Part shown: positions 18,084 through 27,086 of the stretch, one piece after another
Layout: every line of letters starts with the position of its first letter
Numbering within the stretch: the first letter of the stretch is position 1
Assembly (NCBI RefSeq): GCF_028595265.1
Contig: NZ_JAQQXP010000002.1
Span: 372,001 to 436,000 of the forward strand
DNA length: 64,000 bases
Direction of reading: 5' to 3'
Source: Alteromonas gilva
GTDB lineage: Bacteria > Pseudomonadota > Gammaproteobacteria > Enterobacterales > Alteromonadaceae
The notes under the pieces: model-generated
Databases searched by the model: none
The model's input: only the letters and a program-made list of their open reading frames with translations
What the model was told of the DNA's origin: nothing
Translations under genes and position numbers: made by a program

Positions 18084-18341
18084 CTATTGGGCCAGCAACG
18101 GATCGAGTTTTTGCTGTCTTTCCAGCGCTAACATATCGTCACAGCCGCCAATGTGCTGGTCGTTGATAAATATTTGCGGCACGGTGTAACCCCCGTTGGC
18201 GCGTTTTATCATCACATCACGTAATGCCGGTTCAGCATCTATGGCGTATTCTGTGAACTCTACCCCTTTATTATTGAGCAGCGCTTTAGCGCGAACACAA
18301 AAAGGACAATAGGCTTTAGTATATATTTCTACTTTACTCAC
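18084..18341 (-). CDS. grxC: Glutaredoxin 3
   Basis: Small dithiol glutaredoxin (85 aa) for reducing protein disulfides with glutathione. It has the active site YCPFC, TVPQIFIND (cis-proline loop) and GGCDDMLALE (GSH-binding). I set the start at GTG 18341, with GAGG nine bases upstream, because the thioredoxin fold starts with VSKVEIYTKAYCPFC. A longer in-frame reading would overlap the rhodanese gene and adds nothing conserved. Confidence 0.93.
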   Translation of the reverse strand: MSKVEIYTKAYCPFCVRAKALLNNKGVEFTEYAIDAEPALRDVMIKRANGGYTVPQIFINDQHIGGCDDMLALERQQKLDPLLAQ

Positions 18342-18361
18342 AATGGTGGCCTCGCTTGTAA

Positions 18362-18787
18362 TTATTTGGCGACTGGCAGTCCGGCCTGTGTCCAGGCATT
18401 CATGCCGCCTTTTAACACGTGGACTTTGCTGAACCCGTCTTTGGTCATCGCCGCGGCAGCACTGCGGGCGCTGTTGCCCATGGCACAAACCACTATAATG
18501 GGCGTGTCTTTGTGTTTTTCAAGCTTGGTAAAGTCCTTTTCTCGCAGCTCTTCGGGTTTAATTTGTCGCGCGCCGGTGATGTGACCTGCTTTGAAGTCGT
18601 TGGCGGGACGAACGTCCAGAACCATCGCATCTTCACGGTTTATAAGCAGTGTCATCTCATGCACACTGACTTCTTTCACCGGCGAAATGAGGCCATTTAC
18701 GTAGCTGTAAATGAGCATGATGACCAGCGCCATCCATATACCAGCCAGTAAGAAGTTATTGCTGGCAAATTCGATGATTTGATCCAT
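18362..18787 (-). CDS. yibN: Membrane-anchored rhodanese-like protein YibN
   Basis: Single-domain rhodanese tethered to the inner membrane. An N-terminal segment of about residues 8-30 is hydrophobic (FLLAGIWMALVIMLIYS). The rhodanese fold follows with VLDVRPANDFKAGHITGA and the catalytic-loop cysteine in VVCAMGNSARSAAAA. Start ATG 18787 (141 aa) is favoured over 18826 because GGGAAG lies at the right distance. First gene of the operon leading to gpsA. The physiological sulfur acceptor is unknown. Confidence 0.9.
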   Translation of the reverse strand: MDQIIEFASNNFLLAGIWMALVIMLIYSYVNGLISPVKEVSVHEMTLLINREDAMVLDVRPANDFKAGHITGARQIKPEELREKDFTKLEKHKDTPIIVVCAMGNSARSAAAAMTKDGFSKVHVLKGGMNAWTQAGLPVAK

Positions 18788-19158
18788 TACGTCTTCCCAA
18801 TGCATCGGTTTAAAAAAAGAGTGCAAAGTATATAGAAAAAAACAACAGAAACCAGCTTTGCTGCGATTTGCCCGAAATGTTCACAATAAGTAATTGGCGT
18901 AAAAAGAAAACCTGCGGTGGCTGAGGATTAGGGTATAGTTGTTTTTTGAACGAAAAAGCCGATGGTAACGATTGGTGTATTTTTCTACTTTATGTACTTC
19001 AATCCACCCGCGGGTTTGATAAGATAGCACCATGCCTCGCCCTACGGAACAATCCAAAGCCCGGGATAAGTGGTAATAATATAAAACATCGGGACGTTGG
19101 AATCTTAACCCGAGCAGGAATACCTGCTGCGGGCAATGACATTTTTACAGGAGAACCC
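18788..19158. other. Intergenic region between yibN and gpmI, with a leader hairpin before gpmI
   Basis: 371 bp of divergent control region. A TATAGT -10-like hexamer occurs near 18934 for rightward transcription, without a clear -35. CCCGAGCAGG-AATA-CCTGCTGCGGG (19109-19133) makes a strong hairpin 25 nt before the gpmI ATG, leaving the Shine-Dalgarno (CAGGAG) free. A frame open from 18946 into gpmI is non-coding by content. No RNA gene recognised. Confidence 0.5.
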
Positions 19159-20694
19159 ATGACTCAACCCAAAAAAACACTGGCTTTAATCATTATGGAT
19201 GGCTGGGGATATCGTGAGGATCCAGATCAGAACGCAATTCTGGCGGCCAATACGCCGAATCTGGATGCATTAACGAAAAGCTATCCGAATACACTTGTTA
19301 GTGGTTCAGGCCTGGATGTGGGATTACCTGACGGCCAAATGGGGAATTCCGAGGTAGGTCACGTAAATCTTGGGGCCGGACGCGTGGTGTATCAGGATTT
19401 TACCAAGGTCACCAAATCCATCGCCGACGGCGAATTTGAACATAACCCGGCATTGAGCAAAGCTATCGATGACGCCGTAAGTCAGGACAAAGCTGTACAT
19501 ATCATGGGACTGCTGTCTCCAGGTGGTGTACACAGTCATGAAGATCATATTTTTGCGGCGATAAAAATGGCTGCAGCGCGCGGTGCCAAAAAGATATATT
19601 TACACGCATTTCTGGATGGCCGTGATACGCCTCCACGCAGCGCCGAAGCGTCGCTGAAAAAGGCCGATGCGGTATTTGAGGAAATCGGCTGTGGTAAAAC
19701 GGCAACCATCATTGGTCGTTATTTTGCGATGGACCGTGACAAGCGTTGGGATCGCGTGAAAAAAGCCTACGACCTGATCACCCAGGGCAAAGGCGAAGGG
19801 CAGGCCGACACAGCAGTTGCAGGCCTGCAAGCCGCTTACGATGCTGATAAAAATGATGAGTTTGTACCCGCTACGGTTATCGGCGACAGTGTTGCGGTTG
19901 AAGATGGCGACGCTATTTTGTTTATGAATTTCCGTGCAGACCGGGCACGTCAAATTACCCAGGTATTCGTAGACAAAGAGTTTGACGGTTTTGAACTGGC
20001 TGTTAAGCCTGAGTTATCTGGCTTCGTTATGCTTACCGAATACTCTGCTGATTTTGATGCACCGGTAGCGTTTCCGTCTGAGAAGTTGGTTAACGTGCTG
20101 GGCGAATGGTTAGAGAAACAGGGTAAAACCCAATTACGTATTTCTGAAACCGAAAAGTATGCGCATGTCACCTTTTTCTTCAGCGGCGGCGTTGAGAAAG
20201 AGTTTAAGGGCGAAGAGCGTATTCTGATCCCATCGCCAGACGTAGCAACCTATGATTTACAGCCCGAAATGAACTCAGAAAAGCTTACCGACGAATTGGT
20301 AGGTGCCATTGAGTCGGGCAAGTTTGACGTGATCATTTGTAATTACCCGAATGGCGACATGGTTGGCCACAGCGGCAATTTCGATGCTGCAGTTAAAGCC
20401 TGTGAAGCGGTCGATACCTGCATTGGCCGGGTCGTCGAAGCACTCAGGAAAGTCGGTGGTGAATGTTTAATTACCGCTGATCACGGTAATGCCGAGCAGA
20501 TGGTAGATAACAGTACTGGCCAGGCTCATACGGCGCACACCAGCGAACCGGTGCCGTTTATTTACTTTGGACGCCATGCAGAAGCGCGGACCGGCGGTAC
20601 ATTAAGTGATGTTGCACCAACCATGCTGCACCTACTGGGTATAGAGCAACCCAAGGAAATGACCGGCAAGACGATTATGACGCTTAAGTCCTGA
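19159..20694 (+). CDS. gpmI: 2,3-bisphosphoglycerate-independent phosphoglycerate mutase
   Basis: Mn-dependent interconversion of 3- and 2-phosphoglycerate. The 511-residue protein starts at ATG 19159 behind AGGAG, opening KKTLALIIMDGWGYRED with the first metal aspartate. The phosphorylated serine is in MGNSEVGHVNLGAG, and CNYPNGDMVGHSGN and TADHGNAEQM supply the remaining metal ligands of the alkaline-phosphatase-like core. Heads the rightward cluster gpmI-envC-yibQ. Confidence 0.97.
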   Translation: MTQPKKTLALIIMDGWGYREDPDQNAILAANTPNLDALTKSYPNTLVSGSGLDVGLPDGQMGNSEVGHVNLGAGRVVYQDFTKVTKSIADGEFEHNPALSKAIDDAVSQDKAVHIMGLLSPGGVHSHEDHIFAAIKMAAARGAKKIYLHAFLDGRDTPPRSAEASLKKADAVFEEIGCGKTATIIGRYFAMDRDKRWDRVKKAYDLITQGKGEGQADTAVAGLQAAYDADKNDEFVPATVIGDSVAVEDGDAILFMNFRADRARQITQVFVDKEFDGFELAVKPELSGFVMLTEYSADFDAPVAFPSEKLVNVLGEWLEKQGKTQLRISETEKYAHVTFFFSGGVEKEFKGEERILIPSPDVATYDLQPEMNSEKLTDELVGAIESGKFDVIICNYPNGDMVGHSGNFDAAVKACEAVDTCIGRVVEALRKVGGECLITADHGNAEQMVDNSTGQAHTAHTSEPVPFIYFGRHAEARTGGTLSDVAPTMLHLLGIEQPKEMTGKTIMTLKS

Positions 20695-20703
20695 TGTATA
20701 TAC

Positions 20704-21861
20704 ATGGGTAAAGTGGTTTGTTTTCGCTCTTATGCCACCAGCGTCCTGCTGGTGGCATTGTTGTATGGGGTGGTCATGCCTTGCGGCACCGCTGTTGCCC
20801 AAAGTGAAGATGCTGAGCTGGAATTGCAGGCACTGCAGGACGAGTTGAAAGCGCGTCAGGCAGCGCTGCAAGACAGCCGGACCGATGCCGAAGCGCTGCA
20901 AAAGGTGTTGGCAGAGTCGGAAAAACAAATCGGCGCGGTAGCGCGTAAATTAAATGCTATTAGCACGTCGTTGGACGATACCCGCCAACAACAGCAAGCG
21001 CTCAATGCGCGGCGCAAAGAGTTAGAAACGGCCATCGAGCAGCAGCAATCGCTGCTGAGCGGGCAGCTAAAATCAGCCTTCATTTCGGGTAATTTTGACT
21101 ACGCCAAAATGGTTTTTTACCAGGAAGATGCAGCTCGCTTCGAGCGAATTCTGACGTATTACAAATACCTTAATGAGGCGCGCCAAAAAGAAATCACCAA
21201 ATTTAAAAGCAGCGTCGATGAGCTCGAGCAGGTTAACGCCCAGTTACTGGTTAAAGCGCAGGAACTCACGCAGCTTCTGGCCCGCCAGGAACAACAGCAA
21301 AGTGAGTTGTTAGCCCGTCAGCAAGACCGTCAGCAAACCTTGCGTAAACTGGAAAGCAAGATAGCCAGTGACGAAAGCCGCATCGCGCAGTTACGAGAGG
21401 CTGAGCAAGCGCTGGTAGAAGCCATTGAAAAAGCCCAGCGCGAAAGTCAGCTGCCCCAGGAACTGACCGGTTTAACCGCGGATAAGGGGAAGCTCCTTAA
21501 GCCCGCTGATGGCAGTTTACGCAAACTGTTTGGTAAGCGTCGCCAGGGTCAGGTGCGCTGGAAAGGCATTATGATTGATGGTCAGGAAGGCAGTGCGGTA
21601 AAAGCCGTTGCCCACGGCCGGGTTATCTATGCAGACTGGCTACGGGGTTTTGGGCTGGTCACGATCATCGAGCACGGCGATGGGTTTATGTCGGTGTATG
21701 GTCATAATCAGGCATTACTGCGCTCTGCCGGTGACTCTGTCACCCGAGGTGAGACAGTTGCGTTACTTGGTCAGAGCGGCGGCCAGTCGTCGCCCAATTT
21801 GTATTTTGAAATCCGCCATAAAGGGAAAGCGCTCAATCCATTGCAGTGGTTAGAAATTTAA
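20704..21861 (+). CDS. envC: Murein hydrolase activator EnvC
   Basis: Periplasmic activator of the AmiA/AmiB amidases during cell separation. The 385 residues consist of a signal peptide (about 1-30, ending GTAVAQS), two long coiled-coil stretches rich in Gln/Glu/Leu (about 35-115 and 150-250), and a C-terminal LytM/M23 domain. The metal-binding motif expected near the end as LHFE is LYFE here, so the domain looks catalytically dead, as is normal for EnvC. It starts 9 bp after gpmI. Confidence 0.94.
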   Translation: MGKVVCFRSYATSVLLVALLYGVVMPCGTAVAQSEDAELELQALQDELKARQAALQDSRTDAEALQKVLAESEKQIGAVARKLNAISTSLDDTRQQQQALNARRKELETAIEQQQSLLSGQLKSAFISGNFDYAKMVFYQEDAARFERILTYYKYLNEARQKEITKFKSSVDELEQVNAQLLVKAQELTQLLARQEQQQSELLARQQDRQQTLRKLESKIASDESRIAQLREAEQALVEAIEKAQRESQLPQELTGLTADKGKLLKPADGSLRKLFGKRRQGQVRWKGIMIDGQEGSAVKAVAHGRVIYADWLRGFGLVTIIEHGDGFMSVYGHNQALLRSAGDSVTRGETVALLGQSGGQSSPNLYFEIRHKGKALNPLQWLEI

Positions 21862-21918
21862 TCGCCAATTGGCGCAGACACCTACAATCGGTGTGACCAG
21901 CAGTTGGTGTTTACCAGC

Positions 21919-22791
21919 ATGGCTGGTATGCTAGCAACAACAATAATAATGATACTGTGCGCTTTGAAACAACTATCTACAGGGTTGCTGCTGTGGCTGG
22001 TGCTGTTCATTGCCTGCCTGCCGCAGGGAGTGAAAGGCGCGGCTGGGGAGGCGACACCGGCTAACCCGCCGGCAGAAATTTACATCATCATCGATGACAT
22101 GGGATATCGGCCAACCGATGTCGCCGCTTTCGCGCTGCCTGCGGCTGTCACCTTCGCAATATTACCGCATACCCCCCAGGGAAGTATTTTCGCAGAGCAG
22201 GCTCATGCCCAGGCCCGTGATGTGATGCTGCATTTACCCATGCAGGCAAGATCCGACAAACTGCTTGGGCCCGGCGCTATCACCGCTGACATGTTTGCCG
22301 AAGATATCGCCCGCACCATTGATGATGCCCTCGCGGCAGTGCCTTATGCAATCGGCGTGAATAACCATATGGGCAGTCAACTCACGGCGTCGGGGCGCGC
22401 CATGCAAAATGTTATGCACAGTTTAAAGCAAACTGGCTTGTTCTTTGTGGATAGCCGCACGACTGCCAATACCGTGGCTCAGCAGGTTGCGCGGCAATAC
22501 CGGGTACCCAACGCACGGCGTCATGTGTTTTTAGATCATGAACACAATAGCGCATTTATGAACGCTCAGTGGCAACGGATGCTGCGAATAGCGCAGCGCC
22601 ATGGCAAAGTTATTGCCATTGCTCATCCGCATCCCAGCTCCATTGCATTTTTAAAAAGTAAGCTTGCCAGCCTGCCGGCCGACATTGCTACCTTGCGCCC
22701 CATGCGCGACTACTTCAGGCAAGCCGTCTCTTATGAGGCTGAATATGCAGGCTCAGCCACCGCCGTTACGTCAGCGTCAGCGCCACAATAA
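21919..22791 (+). CDS. yibQ: Divergent polysaccharide deacetylase family protein (YibQ)
   Basis: Exported protein of the divergent polysaccharide deacetylase (DUF610) family; biochemical role unknown but consistently linked to envC. An N-terminal hydrophobic segment precedes the domain, which has IYIIIDDMGYRPTDV, AILPHTPQG, MLHLPMQARS and GVNNHMGSQLTA. IAIAHPHPSSI lies near the end. The exact start is unclear: ATG 21919 gives about 290 residues; TTG at 21904 or a later ATG are possible, and no strong Shine-Dalgarno decides it. Confidence 0.85.
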   Translation: MAGMLATTIIMILCALKQLSTGLLLWLVLFIACLPQGVKGAAGEATPANPPAEIYIIIDDMGYRPTDVAAFALPAAVTFAILPHTPQGSIFAEQAHAQARDVMLHLPMQARSDKLLGPGAITADMFAEDIARTIDDALAAVPYAIGVNNHMGSQLTASGRAMQNVMHSLKQTGLFFVDSRTTANTVAQQVARQYRVPNARRHVFLDHEHNSAFMNAQWQRMLRIAQRHGKVIAIAHPHPSSIAFLKSKLASLPADIATLRPMRDYFRQAVSYEAEYAGSATAVTSASAPQ

Positions 22792-22895
22792 ACGCGATCA
22801 CTGTTATTAGTGTCGATATAACCTATATTAACTGCCCGCGCCTGATGAACCATACAAAAGCAAAAACAACGCCTAAGTAAAACCTGTGACTTTAC

Positions 22896-22929
22896 TTGAA
22901 AAAAACTACAAATGTTATATTATAACATT
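22896..22929 (+). promoter_or_regulatory. Zur-type operator overlapping the MerC-family gene promoter
   Basis: AATGTTATATTATAACATT (22911-22929) is a perfect 9+1+9 inverted repeat matching the gammaproteobacterial Zur box, whose core is GTTATAATATAAC. It overlaps a probable promoter: TTGAAA (22896-22901), 16-bp spacer, TATTAT (22918-22923). Zinc-loaded Zur binding here would block RNA polymerase. Confidence 0.8.
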
Positions 22930-22948
22930 CACTAGAGGTAAGGTACTT

Positions 22949-23365
22949 ATGCAAACACCCATCGACAATCCAACGTTTTTAGACCGGCTCGGGATCTGGA
23001 TCTCCGGGCTTTGTGCGTTGCATTGTCTGGCAATCCCGGTGTTGCCGCTGCTGGCATCGAGTGTGTTTGGCCAAACCTGGTTTGAGCGCACGATATTAAG
23101 TTTGTCGATACTGATTGGCAGCGTTGCGTTAATTGCTGGTGCGGTTAAATACCACGGTAAGGTATATCCTTTGTTGTTGTTGCTGAGTGGCGGCGCAATA
23201 TACTGGTTTAAGGATATGTTTGGTGAGTCAGGCGAGCCTTTCACCATCGCGGTAGGTGCTGCACTGATTATTATCGGGCACTGGCTGAACATGCGTTTGT
23301 GCCGCAAATGTCGTTGCTGTAAGGGCAAGGTGGTATCGCAACATCTGGCAGATAGCCGCCGCTAA
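22949..23365 (+). CDS. MerC-domain membrane protein, predicted Zur-regulated
   Basis: Small inner-membrane protein (138 aa) with four hydrophobic segments and the MerC-like signature ISGLCALHCLAIPVLPLL in the first helix (two cysteines and a histidine). It ends in a Cys-rich tail (LCRKCRCCKG). Classical MerC carries mercuric ions inward, but no other mer gene is near, and the promoter overlaps a Zur box, so zinc uptake or handling is a better guess. ATG 22949 was chosen because it follows GAGGTAAGG and the operator; an upstream in-frame start would lie inside the promoter. Confidence 0.85.
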   Translation: MQTPIDNPTFLDRLGIWISGLCALHCLAIPVLPLLASSVFGQTWFERTILSLSILIGSVALIAGAVKYHGKVYPLLLLLSGGAIYWFKDMFGESGEPFTIAVGAALIIIGHWLNMRLCRKCRCCKGKVVSQHLADSRR

Positions 23366-23395
23366 CGGTGGTCAGCAACAGCTTGCTCATCACCG

Positions 23396-24094
23396 TTACT
23401 CATCGCAGAGCAATGTGCGCCGCGCCAGATCCGGTACGTTAGTAAAAATCCCATCGACTCCCCAAGCCTGCAGCATTAACATATCATCAGGATAATCAAC
23501 GGTATATACCAACACCTTGAGGCCAGCCTGGCGCGCCTCTCTGACGTAGTATTCATCCACCACATCCAGTGCCATATGCAATGAGTAGGCATCAAGATCG
23601 TTAGCAAAGCCAAGGCCGTTTTCAGGATACGTTGCGGTAAGCGCACCAATTTTTACCTCTGGCCAGGCCCCTTTGATATGCCTCAGCCAGCGGTGATTGA
23701 ATGACGATACAATGACATTTTCAGTTGGAAACCCGCTGCTGCTCAGGTCGTTGTGAATGGCACTCAGCCATAGCGAGATGTCAGTGAGATGCTTAATCTC
23801 AACGTTAATGATGGCGTGGGGCGGCATCAATGTAAAAACTTCGCCCAGCAGCGGTATTACTTCGCCATGCCCTGCATCAAGTTTGCGTAACTGAGACAGA
23901 GAGTGACTGGTGACCATGCCTTTGCCGTTGGTCGTGCGATTAAGCCAGCGATCGTGGATAACCACGTTATTGTTCTCAACCTGATAAGTGTCAAGTTCTA
24001 CGCCGGTAGCGAGCTGAGACATCGCCAGCGAAAATGCGGCCAGCGTATTTTCGGGAGCCGCGGCACTGGCGCCGCGATGACCAAGGATCCACAT
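23396..24094 (-). CDS. Glycerophosphodiester phosphodiesterase
   Basis: Hydrolyses deacylated phospholipids to glycerol-3-phosphate and an alcohol. The 232 residues have the GDPD signature GHRGASAAAPENTLAAF, metal ligands in GVELDTYQ and the catalytic second histidine in VVIHDRWLNRTT. NVEIKH follows. No signal peptide, so cytoplasmic like UgpQ. It lies 5 bp after the DMT transporter in an apparent psd-transporter-GDPD operon, which fits a phospholipid-turnover theme. Confidence 0.93.
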   Translation of the reverse strand: MWILGHRGASAAAPENTLAAFSLAMSQLATGVELDTYQVENNNVVIHDRWLNRTTNGKGMVTSHSLSQLRKLDAGHGEVIPLLGEVFTLMPPHAIINVEIKHLTDISLWLSAIHNDLSSSGFPTENVIVSSFNHRWLRHIKGAWPEVKIGALTATYPENGLGFANDLDAYSLHMALDVVDEYYVREARQAGLKVLVYTVDYPDDMLMLQAWGVDGIFTNVPDLARRTLLCDE

Positions 24095-24099
24095 AGCGA

Positions 24100-24978
24100 T
24101 TACTCATTGGTGGCTGATGCAGTTTTATGGGTAGTTACTGTTTCATATATTGATGCTGAGGTCACTAAAATTCCGCCCAGCAGGGTTTGCCAGTTCGGCG
24201 ATTCGTTAAGCAGAATAATGGCAAAAATAACCCCGTAAAAAGGTTGCATACAGGCAATTAACGAAAAGGTTTTGGCGCGTAAATGGGCCAGGCTGTTAGC
24301 GACTAACGCATGGGGGAGGGCCGTAAACAGTGTGCCCAGTGCCAGCAATAGCAGCCACACGCTAAGCGGGGCAGGGGCTACCGGTAAGTCACTGAAAGGC
24401 AGTAAACACAGCACGATCACCAGTGTTTGCCAGGCCATTGATTGCGCCCCGCCATAATGGGAAAAGTACTTACGCAACGACAAATTACGCAGTGCGTAGA
24501 GTACAGCAGAGATAACGCCGACGCCCACACCAAGGGTAATGTCGTTTTGCCAGGACACTTCGGGCACGATTAGCACAATACCAATGATCACAACCAGGGC
24601 GCTGAGCAAATCCTGCCACGCGAGGCGGGTTTTCTCAAAAAAGGGTTCCAGTAAGACGGTAATGACCGGAAACGTAAACATCGCAATCATACCTACCGAC
24701 ACACCAGCATATTGCATGGAGGCAAAATAAGTCACCCAGTGGGCCGCCATCAAACCGCCTAAGCCCAGCGCAATCAGGTAATCCTTGCCGTTATTCAGCT
24801 GGAGTGATTCTTTCCCCAGCTTAACAAACAGGCCCAATGCCAGGCACGCAAACAGGCTGCGGCCCAGGGTTATATCGGTAGCGCTGAGTGGGATTATTTT
24901 TGAAAAGAGTCCGGTACCGCCTAGCAACACCACTGCGAAGTGCAGCGATACCAAACTCTTTTTAACCGGATCCATCAA
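24100..24978 (-). CDS. DMT-superfamily (EamA) transporter
   Basis: 292-residue inner-membrane protein with about ten hydrophobic segments arranged as two EamA repeats. Repeat 1 includes GLGGLMAAHWVTYFASMQY; repeat 2 includes ALPHALVANSLAHLRAKTFS and QPFYGVIFAIILLNE. Substrate cannot be read from sequence. It overlaps the end of psd by 4 bp and is followed after 5 bp by a glycerophosphodiesterase, so co-transcription is likely. Confidence 0.9.
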   Translation of the reverse strand: MMDPVKKSLVSLHFAVVLLGGTGLFSKIIPLSATDITLGRSLFACLALGLFVKLGKESLQLNNGKDYLIALGLGGLMAAHWVTYFASMQYAGVSVGMIAMFTFPVITVLLEPFFEKTRLAWQDLLSALVVIIGIVLIVPEVSWQNDITLGVGVGVISAVLYALRNLSLRKYFSHYGGAQSMAWQTLVIVLCLLPFSDLPVAPAPLSVWLLLLALGTLFTALPHALVANSLAHLRAKTFSLIACMQPFYGVIFAIILLNESPNWQTLLGGILVTSASIYETVTTHKTASATNE

Positions 24979-25841
24979 GTGTCGGTTGGCATGATTTTTT
25001 GGGCGAAAGGCTCGCCCAGGCGAGTCTCCTGAGCAATAGCCAAATCGGCAAATTCAACTCTGTCACTCTCGAAGCAAACCACGATGGTTGACCCCAGTTT
25101 GAATTGGCCTAACTCTTCACCTTTTGCCAGTGTTACCGCCTCATCACCTTCGTAGCGCCAGTGCGTGACGTTTTTACCTGCCGGTGGGGTAACCGTGCCA
25201 GCCCAAACGGTATCAATACTGGCAACAATGGTGGCGCCTACCAGCACGATAGCGACTTTGCCAACGGGTGTATCATAAAGGGTGACTACCCGCTCGTTGC
25301 GGGCAAATAAGCCGGGCACATTTTCGGTTGTTAACGGATTAACCGAAAATAACTCACCCGGTACATACACCATATCAGTGAGTGTGCCTTCTATCGGCAT
25401 ATGTATACGGTGATAATCTTTGGGTGATAAATAAATGGTCGCAAATTTACCGCCTTTAAAGGGCTTGGCCAAATCAGGATTTCCGCCAAGCAGGGCGGAC
25501 AATGTGTATTTATGGCCTTTGGCCTGGATCAGATCTTCACCAAGAATATCGCCAAACTGACTCACTTTACCGTCAACGGCATGACACAGCGTATTGTCAT
25601 CTTCTACGATGGGGCGCACACCGGGTTTTAGTGCCCGGGTAAAAAAGTCATTAAAGGTGCGGTAGTCTTTTGGCTGCGAATACATGGCTTCGTCCATATT
25701 CACCTTATACTGCTTTATAAACAGCTTTATTAACCAGGTAGTGAATGACCCCGCGTCGGCACTGGCAAGTTTGCCAATGAGTCGCGAAATAAGGTGTTTT
25801 GGCAGTACATATTGAAAGTTAACTTTAAACCAGTTCAACAA
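24975..25841 (-). CDS. psd: Phosphatidylserine decarboxylase proenzyme
   Basis: Makes phosphatidylethanolamine at the inner membrane. The 288-residue proenzyme aligns well with E. coli Psd: KVNMDEA, YRTFNDFFTRAL, YLSPKDYHRIHMP and VPGELFSVNPLT. The self-cleavage site LGST is in GQFKLGSTIVVCFE, whose serine becomes the pyruvoyl group. It lies 107 bp downstream of rsgA, the usual rsgA-psd pairing; in E. coli the gene after psd is mscM, absent here. Confidence 0.96.
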   Translation of the reverse strand: MLNWFKVNFQYVLPKHLISRLIGKLASADAGSFTTWLIKLFIKQYKVNMDEAMYSQPKDYRTFNDFFTRALKPGVRPIVEDDNTLCHAVDGKVSQFGDILGEDLIQAKGHKYTLSALLGGNPDLAKPFKGGKFATIYLSPKDYHRIHMPIEGTLTDMVYVPGELFSVNPLTTENVPGLFARNERVVTLYDTPVGKVAIVLVGATIVASIDTVWAGTVTPPAGKNVTHWRYEGDEAVTLAKGEELGQFKLGSTIVVCFESDRVEFADLAIAQETRLGEPFAQKIMPTDT

Positions 25842-25948
25842 GGTGAAAGCTCCTAATCTTGCATACCTGCATGAGTTATTTATTTTGTTGCAGCACTATT
25901 ATGATGGGTATTGTAGCCGATTATCCGGCCAAACATAGCACTATAAGG

Positions 25949-26998
25949 TTATGGTTCATCAGGGTTTGATATAAGCCGATTAGCAAAGCCCGGCCGCTGG
26001 TCGGCCATAGCGTTAATGATCTTATGATAATTATCAAAACGCTGTTGGTTAATTTTGCCCGCTTCGACGGCTTCACGAATTATACAACCGGGGTCATTAA
26101 GGTGTTTGCAATCACGAAACTTACAGCCACCCAGGTAATCACGAAATTCAATGAATCCCCAGGTGATACGTTCCTGTGGTAAGTGCCAGAGCGCAAATTC
26201 ACGCACGCCGGGGGAGTCGATGAGTTCACCTCCGGAGGGAATGGGCAGTAGTTTTGCCGCTGTGGTGGTGTGTTTACCCAGACCGGAGTTTTGCGAAATT
26301 TCGCCCACCAGTTCGTCTGCATCGGGTAACACCTGATTAATAATACTCGACTTGCCTACCCCTGACTGACCCACAAACACACTGGTGGTATTGCGCAGGC
26401 GTTCATGTAACGCGTCGATGCCTTCACCACTTTTACAACTGCATAACAGCAGCGGGTAGCCTAATTCCTCGTAAACCGCTAACGACGCAAGCACGTCTTC
26501 ACGTTCACTGTCGCTGAGTAATTCTACTTTATTGAGCACCAGCAGAGGTTTAATGCCGGTATCTTCACAGGCCACCAGGTAACGGTCGATGATATTCAGC
26601 GACAGTTCCGGTTTAACCGATGACACCACAATAATTTGATCAATATTGGCAGCAATGGGTTTTACACCATCGTAATAATCGGGGCGGGTAAGTACGGTAC
26701 GGCGATCCTGTACAATTTCAATCACGCCGCCTATATTTTCATCAGGCACTTCGGTTCGGGCAAACAACACCTCATCACCACAAACAACCGAGTCGATGGT
26801 GCGGCGGATATGACAGCGAACAATTTCCCCCTGGGTATCCTGCACATCAGCCTGCTTGCCGAAGCGGCCAACAACCCGCCCAGCCACCAATGACGATAAA
26901 TCCGGGGAGGATTGCTGTTGTTTACCGGACAATCGTTTTTGGCGATTAGCCGCTACCTGCCGCTTTTGTCGATGGGATAACTTGGGTTTTTTGGCCAC
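25949..26998 (-). CDS. rsgA: Ribosome small-subunit maturation GTPase RsgA
   Basis: Circularly permuted GTPase acting late in 30S assembly. The 349 residues show a basic N-terminus (KKPKLSHRQKRQ), an OB domain, then G motifs in permuted order: LVLNKVELL (G4), VFVGQSGVGKSSIINQVL (G1) and LIDSPGVREF (G3). The zinc knuckle CKFRDCKHLNDPGC follows. Divergent from orn, as in most gammaproteobacteria. Confidence 0.97.
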   Translation of the reverse strand: MAKKPKLSHRQKRQVAANRQKRLSGKQQQSSPDLSSLVAGRVVGRFGKQADVQDTQGEIVRCHIRRTIDSVVCGDEVLFARTEVPDENIGGVIEIVQDRRTVLTRPDYYDGVKPIAANIDQIIVVSSVKPELSLNIIDRYLVACEDTGIKPLLVLNKVELLSDSEREDVLASLAVYEELGYPLLLCSCKSGEGIDALHERLRNTTSVFVGQSGVGKSSIINQVLPDADELVGEISQNSGLGKHTTTAAKLLPIPSGGELIDSPGVREFALWHLPQERITWGFIEFRDYLGGCKFRDCKHLNDPGCIIREAVEAGKINQQRFDNYHKIINAMADQRPGFANRLISNPDEP

Positions 26999-27086
26999 GC
27001 CGTTCTCGTTCTTTGCGTTTTAGGCTGTGCATGATACCTTTTGTGCACTTTGTGTGTCACCACTTCATAGAAAATAGGCAAGATCA

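Noticed and set aside
18946..19158. N-terminal extension of gpmI by 71 codons
   Set aside because: The extension covers the promoter and leader hairpin; the family start and AGGAG site are at 19159.
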